Below are positions 22,027 to 31,012 of a stretch of DNA of 64,000 nt, piece after piece. Source of the stretch: Tridacna crocea (lineage: Eukaryota > Mollusca > Bivalvia > Cardiida > Cardiidae); assembly GCA_943736015.1 (NCBI GenBank), contig OX031061.1, positions 56,922,192 to 56,986,191 on the forward strand, written 5' to 3'. A program made the translations under genes and the position numbers. The notes under the pieces are model-generated. The model made no database searches and was not told the origin of the DNA. It worked only from the letters and a program-made list of their open reading frames with translations. The stretch's first letter is position 1, and each line of letters begins with the position of its first letter.

Positions 22027-24171
22027 AGAAACTCGGTGTAACACAAACTGTCTCTCATCCAGTATTGTTTACTTTTTATAGGCCAAACAACTGCTCAATG
22101 GTGTTAATTTCTTCCTGTTGGAATTTGAACATGTTTCTTGTTTTTCCAATGCGAATTGGTTCGCTTACAGCCACTAATATAGATATAGATAACTGTTATC
22201 CAGACTGTGTCTGGCTTACCGGGCCACTTGAAGAATTTTTTTGCATCAACCATGGACGATTCAAAGTATTCTTGAACACTAGGGTCATAGTGAAAGAAAG
22301 TGAATTACGTTACAGTTTTTGTGAATTACGTTATCACGTAATTCATACATCACATTCAAATATATCTCTTTTAATTTCTTTAATTCAGACAAGATAGAAG
22401 AATACAAATGTCAATCTGAAAAATCGAACATCACACATGTTATGAGCAGGGATACACACTAAATAAATGATATAAACCAATACTCCTTACTGTGCAATTT
22501 AAAGTATTCACATCCTCTAAGGTCAAAAAAGATAAACAGCACCAGTAAATCACGTTTACATAATGACGTAACTATGAGGTCAGTATTTACACTGAAAATA
22601 ACTCGTGTATTTGAACAGTTTGGTGTTTCGTGCAGATAATCCTACATTCAGTGTATCGTAATTCACTGTAACGTAATTCATCCCAGCGTCAAAAATGCAA
22701 TTTGAATCCTTATTATTTAACACAGGTAAATGATATCTTGATATATCAGAGAGGCGGACATGGTCTACCCATATTGGTGTTTAATTTCCTTTCCCACGTT
22801 TAGTATCTTAGAAAACATGTGTAACGTAATTCACCATAAAATGTGAAAAATTGAAAATTCTAATTTGAATAAAGTGCGGTTTATTTTTTTCAAAGGTATA
22901 CCCGAAAGATTATTTCAGCTGTTAAATATGATGCTTATAGAAAGAGAAAAAATAAGTTTTGTGCACTATCTTTCGTATTTCATTTCAATGCAGTGGTGTT
23001 ACTTTGTGTAACGTAATTCACTATTATTTAAGGGACAGTAAACAGACAAAAATATCAAAAGAAATAACAAATAACAAGCTTTATTTCGACTTTGTGAATC
23101 ATTGTTTGGCATTTACGAATAAAATAAACTGTACCTTATTCATACTAATTGGTTTATGTTTGTGCGATATTTTCCATTAATATAACCTTTGGTTTGTGAC
23201 ATGGCTTTTTGTTAGTATATGTCTACAATCAGCTTCAAATTTTCAAATTCAGATTGTTCAGATCTTGGATTTGTGCATTTATATTTTTGGAAATATCATT
23301 TGGACTATGTGTAACATACAAAAGTAGACTGAAGGGCCTTAATTATCTTTTCATTTGGCTGTGACTGGAAATTAAGTCATTGGCGCAACTTAACTGATTT
23401 TGGACGTATATAGATATCGATCTAATACTTAAAATTTGCATTTTTTTTTACCTTGATGGCTATCTTGGAATTTTTTGTAGATACTTATGTCAGTTTCCAG
23501 AAATGGGAGGTAATTATCATGTCACCTTGTAATGAGAAGGTAGTGGTTTTAGATTTATAAATGATAATTCTAGGAAGGACACTTGAAAAACGAAAAAGTG
23601 GCACGGTGAAAGTAGTAGATCTACAATTAATAATAGTCTACTCATTTTTAATCTTAGCAAATTTTGAAGGATTATATTAGAGTGGAAGTAACTGTTTTCT
23701 ATTACGGGTCCACTACATTAATATTTCACATCCATGTATGAACCATTTAGGAAACAAGTAGTTATTGTATTCTGATACTGTTTGGTGTTTATCAATAAAA
23801 TGCCGTAAAATTGTTCCTTCAAAGTAAGCGGAGTTTATAGAAAATTATATACTTTTCACGAGGCCATCACAGGAAATTGATTACAATCTCACGCTGACCA
23901 AATGTACATGTCAATCACAGATACAAACACTTCGATCACTCATAAAAGATCATTTATCCATAAAATTCGTCATCATTAATTTATAATCATGATAAAATCA
24001 GTTTTACGTCAAACTAAAGTGTCGGAGAACTCTCTTCAAAAGTGTCGGGGAACAGTCTCCAAATCTGTCAGGGAACTGTCTCGAAAACTTGTATCGGGGA
24101 ACTGTGTTGTCGGGGAATTGTCTTACGCCGTACGTAAAAAACTTACGACATACGTGAGTCGCTTGCAAACG

Positions 24172-24277
24172 TGCACAAAATATTTGCGACCCTGAGATAA
24201 AAGCTACGCTTATTTTGTTGTCTGCAAGTGCTTTCATTTGAACCAGTCTAAAATGTTATCGTTTGGTAAAAAGTTAA
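24172..24277 (+). mobile_element. pb MITE, right half only
   Basis: Long arm from CTTATTTTGTTGTCTGCAAG to the TTAA at 24274; the hairpin and short arm are absent. Confidence 0.7.
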
Positions 24278-24503
24278 GGCATTGCTGCAGTACAACGAAA
24301 GCGCTCTCTGATTATGCAAGGGAGATAAATCTTAAAAACTACGGCTGACATGAATCCTGCTGATGAACTCTATGATCTGTCCTACCAATACCAATCGGCC
24401 ATGCTGACAAGCCTTTTTAGCTTTTTTTTGTGTGTGTGTGGGGGGGGGGGAGGAATTCAGTTTCAAAATTAAACTGTCAGGAACATAGAGTTTTATGTCA
24501 GAT

Positions 24504-24734
24504 CTACTCATTACCAAACAACAGAATTTTAGGTTCGTCCAAATCGAAAGCATAAATTGCAGACAATATAAAAGTGACTGAAAATTTGAATTTTGTTTTG
24601 TGAAGGGTAGAAAACATTGTTGGGAAAGAAGAAAATGCTGGTTACCAGCATTTTCTCCCTTTCCCACAATGTTTTCCAAAGGCTTCTTTCTCAGGGTCGT
24701 CAACAGTAGACCTGTATGTGTGGTAATGGGTTAA
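24504..24734 (-). mobile_element. pbA MITE
   Basis: Right TTAA intact, left decayed; hairpin intact except outer stem (TTGTTGGGAAAGAAG against CCCTTTCCCACAA). A poly-G run lies just left at 24441-24451. Confidence 0.85.
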
Positions 24735-25025
24735 AGATATTCTTGTCAAAATATCCATTTAATATTGCGACACTTGGATCACGTGACTGGCTGATTTGTC
24801 TGCTGGCTCTGTACTGGTTAATGAGGTTATTCGAGATAAGACACAAGATCGATTGGTGTTTAAGCCCGCTTTCAACATTTTTGTTTTATCGCACCAGTCA
24901 GTGCAACTTTCCATACTTTCAAGGGGTTTCTCGGACGGACAGGCAGACGATGCAAGTAAGGATGGAAGGACGGGCAGAAGGACGGACGGACGAAGCGGCG
25001 ACTATATGTTCGGAGAGCATAAATA
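24735..25025. repeat. Repeat ending GGACGGACGAAGCGGCGAC
   Basis: The run GGACGGACGGACGAAGCGG followed by ATATGTTCGGAGAGCATAAA resembles the 3' ends of common bivalve interspersed repeats. Frames across it are short and unrelated to known proteins. Confidence 0.4.
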
Positions 25026-25472
25026 AACGTTGGTAACAAGCATTTTATCCTATTCCCACAATACTTTTTACCTGTTAAAAATAAACTTTCCAGCATTTCA
25101 GTTAAAGTAAATATTTCGTTTGCAAATGCTTTCAATTTGGTGAGGAGTAAAATAATGTCTGATGTAGACTTAAACATTTTACGTATGTACGTCCTTAGAA
25201 AACAACAAGACTTTAAACACAACCAAATTGACAGCATTTGGAGACAACACATTTGAAGTTGCTCAAAAATATATTTCGTCGGTTTACTTCAAAAACCTCG
25301 TAACTATAGCTTGAAACCAAGCTGTAGTTACGAGGTTTTTGAAGTAAACGGACGATTTTCTGTCTTTTAGAAAGATAGAAAACTTTGCAGGAATCGGAGA
25401 AAATGCTGGTTACCAGTCTGCCTTCCCAACAATATTTCCTTGCAAAAAAAGCAGTCTATTTTGGTCTGTTAA
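25026..25472. mobile_element. pb MITE half (25026-25160) and a pb MITE carrying an inserted palindrome (25205-25472)
   Basis: In the second, the long arm is interrupted at 25278-25350 by a palindrome whose arms start TTTACTTCAAAAACCTCGTA; the MITE resumes with GATAGAAAACTTTG. The right TTAA is at 25469. Confidence 0.6.
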
Positions 25473-25965
25473 CTCTTAACCACATGACAAAATTTTAGAG
25501 TTGTCCAAACTGAAAGCGTTTGCAGACGATAATATGAACGCGCTTCCATTGATAAAATTTGTTTTACAGGATTGAAATCATTAAGATTTGGTTGGTTGGT
25601 TGGTTGGTTGTATTGGGATTTATCGCCACTTTAACAGCTAAGGTCATATCATGGCAGTCGATGACGCACACGTGTTTCCTGGCTTTCTCACACCAGTACT
25701 TACACAACTTTCTTTCCAAAGCCACCAACTACTTTTCTCACATGCATCAGCAGAGGTGAGAGGCGTAAATACGCCGGAAAGAAAGTTCGCCTCAACCGGG
25801 TATCGAACTCAAAACCACCATGAGTCCAAGACGCTCACCACTGAGCCACCCGGGCGGGCCAAACATTGTAAGAAAAGGAGAAAATGCTATTTAGCAGCAT
25901 TTTCTCCTTTTCTCACAATGTTTTCAATAGGCTTCTTCCTCGAGGATTGTCTGGTGAAGGGTTAA
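25469..25965 (-). mobile_element. pbA MITE interrupted by a SINE
   Basis: TTAA at 25469 and 25962. The long arm runs to about 25572 and the hairpin resumes at 25863 (AAACATTGTAAGAAAAGG). The apex is TGCTATTTAGCAGCA. Confidence 0.8.
25573..25862 (-). mobile_element. tRNA-headed SINE inside a MITE
   Basis: On the minus strand the head reads GGGTGGCTCAGTGGTGAGCG (box A) and GAGTTCGATACCC (box B), typical of a tRNA-derived pol III promoter. The body and tail (GGTTGGTTGGTTG at the plus-strand left) match SINEs at 53660 and 46430. The general plan fits the V-SINE type known from bivalves; the family name is not certain. Confidence 0.75.
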
Positions 25966-26230
25966 AGCACGAGAATGATAATACAGGGTTCTAAGCATTT
26001 AAAAGAGCAAATTTCACAGATTAAAATGCTTTATTTTGTGTAAGTGTTTTATTATAAATTGTAAAAAAAAAAATAAATGTACACATTTTTCTCTCTATAT
26101 ATACATCCTGATAATCGCACTGGGAAAATATGAGAATACATGTAATTGAGAAGAAAAATGTTAAAATAGTAAATGAAAGATGATTATGTACAAATATAGA
26201 AGAATATTATGAATTTAAAGATAGCTTTCT

Positions 26231-26458
26231 TTAACTCTTTACCAAACGACAAAATTTTGGACATGTCCAAAATTGAAAGAATTTGTAGAAAACAAAATAA
26301 ATGTGAATCAAAATTAAAGTTTGACTTTGGAAAGGTAGAAAACATTGTGGGAATAGGAGAAAATGCTGGTTACCAGCATTTTCTCCTTTTCCAACTATGT
26401 TTTCAGAAGGCGTCTTTCTCAGAGTCGTTAAAATTCGGAACTGTTTGGTAAAGGGCTT
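26231..26458 (-). mobile_element. pbA MITE
   Basis: Left TTAA intact, right one changed to GCTTTT. Hairpin almost perfect. Confidence 0.85.
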
Positions 26459-27081
26459 TTGCTCGATACACAGCAAAGAAAAAAGATGGAATTTTGACAA
26501 AATGCCTAGGAAAATAGTTCTTTCTGTCTTTCAATTTAATCAATCCATCCATGAATCATACTCCATGGCACTAATGTCTATATGGTGTCATAAAAATTCA
26601 TGCTCTTTGCAAACAGCCTGTCATAAAAGTTATGTTTCAATACTCATTGCTTAAAGCTTTAGGACAAGGGTTTGTTAAAGAGTATTGCATTTTAGGTTAC
26701 CATAATATTATGATTAACCCTTTACTACACAATACCCAGTCTGATCTTCATCTACATTTGACACAATGGCAAATATAGTCAAAAAACACACTTTAAGGGT
26801 TGAAATTCCACCATTTTTCTGTCTAACGTATCAAAACAAATACCTTATAATTATTGTCCAAAGCTATTTTTTGTCATCAGCTATGTAGAGTGACAGTAGG
26901 AAAATCGTGAAAGCAACATTCTGAACATGAATTTTAAATATTCCTAACCTAAAACTTTTACCCAACAATTGCTAGTTCTGGTGACCATGTAGAACAAAAA
27001 TTCAGAAAACGATAAGAGAAAAAGAAAAAAATAACTACTCTCCCAAAATGTTTTTGGAGAAAATCCTCGTCATATAAGCAA
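26459..27081. other. No gene seen
   Basis: AT-rich; at 26715-27060 broken short-arm pieces of pb MITEs (CCCTTTACTACACAATACCC) are visible. Nothing coding recognised. Confidence 0.4.
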
Positions 27082-27376
27082 CTAACACATTACCACACAA
27101 TCCTTACTTTGGATGTCTCCGAGAAAGAAACCTTTAGAAAACAATGTGGGAAAAGGAGAAAATGCTGGTAACCAGCATTTTCTCCTTTTCCCGCATGTTT
27201 TCTACCCTTCACAAAACAAATTTTCAGTTATTTTCATTTTGTCATCTGCAAATGCTTTCTATTTGGACAAGCCTAAAATAGTGTTGTTTGGTAACGAGTT
27301 AATTTTTTCGTTAGCAAATACTTTCAGATTAGGTAAGTCTGTAATTTTGTCATTTCTTAAGAACTTAAAAGTTAAA
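27082..27376 (+). mobile_element. pbA MITE (27082-27302) plus an extra right-arm piece
   Basis: The left site has decayed to CTAA, the right TTAA is at 27299. It is followed by a second long-arm end, GCAAATACTTTCAG to GAACTTAAAAGTTAA, without its hairpin. Confidence 0.75.
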
Positions 27377-27459
27377 TGAACCTCAGCATATAGATCTATT
27401 ACAATACAATGAAATCTACAAGAAAGTACAAATGAATTATTTCAGGTTTCATAATTAAC

Positions 27460-27702
27460 TTAACGCTTTACCGAACAATCCCGGGTATTAGCGACCCTTG
27501 GAAAGAAGCCTTTTGAAAATATTTTGTCGAAAAAGAAGAAAATGCTGATAACCAGCATTTTCTCCTTTTCCCACAATGTTTTCTTCTCCATGAAGGAAAA
27601 TTTCCAGCATAATGATCCAATTTAATTTGTTGTCTGCAAATGCTTTCAAATAGGACCAATTTGGTCTAATATACACATGTATTTTTGTTTTGTAAGAGTT
27701 AA
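27460..27702 (+). mobile_element. pbA MITE
   Basis: TTAA at both ends. The hairpin has a few mismatches (TTTTGTCGAAAAAGAAG on the left stem). Confidence 0.8.
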
Positions 27703-27857
27703 CATGGTATCTTTTTATATTTTCATATACATGTTTAGTGACAATCAAAATTATAATGTTTTTTGCAAAACAGTATAGATCAAGATCTGACTGCAGTGAC
27801 CATGCAATCAATACCTCAGGTCCACTTCCAGTAATATTTTGTGTGATACTGTGTTTC

Positions 27858-28145
27858 TTAACTCTTTACTACATGACAAAATGTTGGACTAGTCCAAATT
27901 GACAGCATATGCAGATGGCAAAATAAATGTGAAACAAAAATTGACTATTTAGGAAGGGTAGAAAACATTGTGGGAAAAGGAGAAAATGCTGGTTACCAGC
28001 ATTTTCTCCTTTTCCCACTATGTTTTCTGAAGGCTTCTTTCTCAGGGTCGCTAAAAGTCGGGATTGTGTGGTTAAGAGTTAACTCCTTTTTTACATAATC
28101 CTGAATTTTAACAACAAAAATTCAGATAACATTGAGAGAAAAAGA
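27858..28145 (-). mobile_element. pbA MITE (27858-28082) plus a left half of another
   Basis: The first is complete with TTAA at 27858 and 28079. The second begins at the shared TTAA and stops where the repeat at 28149 begins. Confidence 0.8.
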
Positions 28146-28148
28146 AAC

Positions 28149-28440
28149 TAGAAGGCCCTGAAGGGCCTGAATATGCTCTACTGGCAGAGAATTCAATTTT
28201 GCTTTTTCATGAAAATCTGACAAGAAATGCATACTTTGTCACGAAAACAAGAATTGATAATTTTCAACTTGAAATGGTTTCTTTTCCCATACTGTTTGTT
28301 GGATCTATTTCAAAATAGATAGGGTTGAAGCTATAAGTGAGATAAACAAATTGTGCAAGTTTCACAAAAATCTAATTACAAATGCACATTTCTGATTTTC
28401 ATGAAAATTAGGCAACAAATGCAGACTTTATTGCATAAAC
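28149..28440. repeat. AGGGCCTGAA...GCTCTACTGGC interspersed repeat (copy 2)
   Basis: Colinear with 6225-6490; TGCAAGTTTCA and CAACAAATGCAGACTT are shared. Confidence 0.6.
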
Positions 28441-28449
28441 AAGAATAGG

Positions 28450-28626
28450 GTTTTAAAAATATTTTGGGAAAAGGAAAAATTGCTGGTAACCACCATTTTC
28501 TCCTTTTCTCAAAATGTTTTCTTGCTTTTCCACAAATGCTCAAACTTTATCCTCTCAGTTGATTTGCCATCTGCTATTGCTATCAAAATTCATCTGAGAG
28601 AAATCCGTTAGTATGGTAGAAGTTAG
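28450..28626 (+). mobile_element. pb MITE, degenerate
   Basis: GGGAAAAGGAAAAATTGCTGG and CACCATTTTCTCC mark the old hairpin; the ends are unrecognisable. Confidence 0.5.
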
Positions 28627-28691
28627 AGGTTCAAAATTGTAGAAAGCTGTATCAAAGCCAAACTTATGATAATTCAATTTTATGATGGGAG

Positions 28692-28920
28692 TTAATTCTT
28701 TACCACACAATCCCGACTTTTAACGACCCCGAGACAGAAGCCTTCTGAAAACATTGTGGGAAAAGGAGAAAATGCTGGTAACCAGCATTTTCTCCTTTTC
28801 CCACAATGTCTTCTACTCTTGCAAACGAAATTTCAATTTTTTCAGTCACATTTATAATGTCGTCTGCGAATGCTTTCAATTTGGGCTAGTCCAAAATTTT
28901 ATTGTTTGGTAAAGAGTTAA
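28692..28920 (+). mobile_element. pbA MITE
   Basis: TTAA at both ends and a near-perfect hairpin. Confidence 0.9.
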
Positions 28921-29043
28921 TTGTATTGAAGCTGAATACAGTTCTCTTGGTTTCTGTGGTGACACATGTATATTTACATTTCATGAAATAATGTGGACCA
29001 TGCTCTGTGAAAAGGGGGCTTAATGCATCTGCAACGAGTGTTG

Positions 29044-29455
29044 GGTAGGTCCAAATTCAAAGCATTTGCAGATGACAAGTAGAATGCTGCACAAATTATG
29101 AAATTTGTCTTTGAAAGGGTAGAAAACAGTGTGGGAAATAAGGACTTATGCTGACCAGCACAATATTTTTTATCCCTTTACTACAAAATCTGGACTTTTA
29201 ACAATCCTGAGAAAGGGGCCTTAAGATAACATTTTGGGAAAAGGAGAAAATGCTGGTAACCAGCATTTTCTCCTTTTCCCACAATGGGTTCTACCATTCC
29301 CAAACCAAGTTCCAAAATTTCAGTCACTTTTATTTGGTTGTCTGCCAATGCTTTCAATTCGGACCTGTCTAAAATTTTGTTGTTTGGTAAACAGTTAAAG
29401 TCTTTCCTTATTCTATGGGTTGTTAAAACTCTGGATTGTTTGGTAAAGGGTAAAA
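29044..29455 (+). mobile_element. Left-half remnant, a full pbA MITE (29169-29398) and a right-end scrap
   Basis: 29044-29170 is a long arm with a broken hairpin, reading as a - orientation copy. 29169-29398 ends in TTAA and has a full hairpin. 29396-29455 ends GGATTGTTTGGTAAAGGGTAAA. Confidence 0.7.
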
Positions 29456-29693
29456 CTACATGTATTACAAGACAAAGAGTGCACCCTATTGCAAAAGCAT
29501 TTCGAAAAACATTGCATGAAAGGTTTATGTGTTTGTCTATGATCTATTGCATTTTTTTTCCACAGTGCTGTACGAACAACTCACACACACAAAAAAGACA
29601 ATATCCCCACATAACAGACACTGGTCTATGATACTTGAAGCATATTAGGCAGAAGTAATGTACATCTAAATGTTAAAAGCTGCTCAAGGCATT

Positions 29694-30072
29694 TAACCCT
29701 TAATAATTGATTTTTTTTTTTTTTTAACAACTCCTGTGAGCAGGGTTTCCAAAACATGCGAAAAGAAGAAAATGCTTGGAACCAGCATCTTGTCTTTCAG
29801 GGTCCAAACAATCCACTTGTCCACTCGTCCTTACTAGTAAAAATTTGGTGAGGGCAAGTGGATTATCCTTCTTTGTCTAACTGTAGGAGGAGTGCAAAAT
29901 GACAGGAGAACAAGTAAGAATACTGAAATGTTTTGGAACCTACCTTTCCAGGAGATGTTCTCTACCCAGTCTCATCGACAAATTCCACAATTTGAGCTAG
30001 GTTTCATCTATCATCAGAAAATGCTTTTAATACCGACAAACCTTACAATTTTGTTCTCTGCTAAAGAGTTAA
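29694..30072 (+). mobile_element. pb MITE with a 110-bp insertion near its apex
   Basis: The left part runs to about 29800 and the right part resumes near 29925. The insert begins near AATCCACTTGTCC (29809) and ends near GGCAAGTGGATT, so it has short inverted ends. The right TTAA is at 30069. Confidence 0.5.
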
Positions 30073-30302
30073 CTCTTTTTCACCATACAACAAAATTACA
30101 CACTGGCCAAAACTAAATGCATTTGCAGATGACAAAATTAAAGTGACTGAAAAATTGAAATTTGGTTTAGCAAGAGTAGAAAACAATGTGGGAAAAGGAG
30201 AAAATGCTGGTTTACCAGCATTTTCTCCTTTTTCCACAATGTTTTCAAAAGGCTTCTTTCTAAGGGTTGTTCAAAAGTCGGGGTTGTCTTGTAAAGAATT
30301 AA
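30069..30302 (-). mobile_element. pbA MITE
   Basis: TTAA at both ends; apex TGCTGGTTTACCAGCA, so it has one extra T at the loop. Confidence 0.88.
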
Positions 30303-30319
30303 AGCTCTATGAACAAATG

Positions 30320-30430
30320 TGTCATGGTCTCAGAAAAGGGGGTTTAGTGCATCTGCAAAAAGTATAGACCCAGATCAGACTGCACAATACATGTAGCCTT
30401 ATCCAAGTCAATACTTTTCACTATTGGTTA
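30320..30430. repeat. Degenerate bivalve hairpin repeat scrap
   Basis: Contains GGGGGTTTAGTGCATCTGC and CCCAGATCAGACTGCAC; a second such end (GGGGGCTTAATGCATCTGC) lies at about 29015. Confidence 0.4.
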
Positions 30431-30479
30431 ATTTTTAGCTTGCAACTCATGACCTGAGAAAGTTGTCAGACAAAATCAG

Positions 30480-30668
30480 ACCTCTAGATAGGAGGGAGTG
30501 ATGCTATTCCAAATCTACTATTTCTCTTCAAAACCCTATGTTCTGGGTACTCATTAGAATCGTCTCAACGAGACCATTCTAATGAGTACCCACAACATAG
30601 GGTTTAGTGGAGGTAAATTGATATTTTCAATTTTGAAATCAAAATTACTCCCTCTATCTGAAGCTCTG
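30480..30668. mobile_element. Palindromic MITE with AGAGCTC ends (copy 2)
   Basis: Inner arms ATGTTCTGGGTACTCATTAG and the complement AATGAGTACCCACAACAT around GTCTCAACGAGAC. Confidence 0.75.
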
Positions 30669-30836
30669 AAGATGAATGTAAATGGAGCTATATAAGAATT
30701 ATGTATGTGGACGAGCTTGATATAATGCATCACAAAGATGCATAAAGCCCCTTTTTACCTGGGCACCATGTGTATATTATATATGTACAACTCTACATAT
30801 AATCATGTCTGTACAGTATCACTAATAATCAAGTCT

Positions 30837-31012
30837 CTAGTAATCATCTCTGATAGACATAGCTAAAGCTATTGACGAGGCCAGATACAAGATGGATCCC
30901 ACAATGCTCAGGGCAAAACTCCATGCCATGTATGTCGTGCTCTCAATTTCAAACGCTCTTTGTACATCTTTCAACGCTCCAATGACACAACCAGCAGAAA
31001 GTATAAACAGAA
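30837..31012 (-). CDS. Exon 3 of the claudin-like gene with stop
   Basis: 176 bp from the acceptor CTATTTATAG to TAG at 30839-30837. Encodes the rest of the third helix, a short second loop and the fourth helix (SIVGSILYLASSIALAM). Confidence 0.85.

Larger units (their letters stand above)
20576..23407. mobile_element. Insertion with CGTCCAAAATCAGTTAAG ends and a repeated 14-bp motif
   Basis: Inverted ends CGTCCAAAATCAGTTAAGT at 20576 and its complement ending at 23407, followed inward by (C or T)GCGCCA. Flanking bases suggest a TAT target duplication. Copies of GTAACGTAATTCAC or close variants lie at 20767(-), 21146, 21494, 21517, 22300(-), 22321(-), 22653, 22668, 22821 and 23008. Two nested pb MITEs occupy 21577-22026. 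Without them it is about 2.4 kb. No convincing open frame. Confidence 0.65.
20507..23712. mobile_element. CTTCTAGTGCA element (copy 2, split by an insertion)
   Basis: Perfect 17-bp terminal inverted repeat GTAGTGGACCCGTAATA at 20507-20523 and 23696-23712. With TA as target site the termini would be GTGGACCCG, as in Tc1/mariner MITEs. Removing 20576-23407 restores a body of about 375 bp like that at 39462. Confidence 0.75.
20221..24120. mobile_element. Three-tier nested element with outer inverted repeats
   Basis: Outer arms at 20221-20310 and 24017-24120 are inverted copies: both contain GACAGATTTG, CAAGTTTTCGAGACAGTTC and CCCCGACACTTTT on one strand. Each arm is made of short direct repeats around GTTCCCCGACA. 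Between them sit a second element (20507-23712) and, inside it, a third (20576-23407). No transposase was found. The outer tier may be a foldback-type element; its outermost border is not sharp. Confidence 0.6.

Noticed and set aside
25780-25862. tRNA gene on the minus strand (also 44985, 54115 and 57420)
   Set aside because: Only boxes A and B are kept; the sequences continue into a shared SINE body and do not form a sound cloverleaf.
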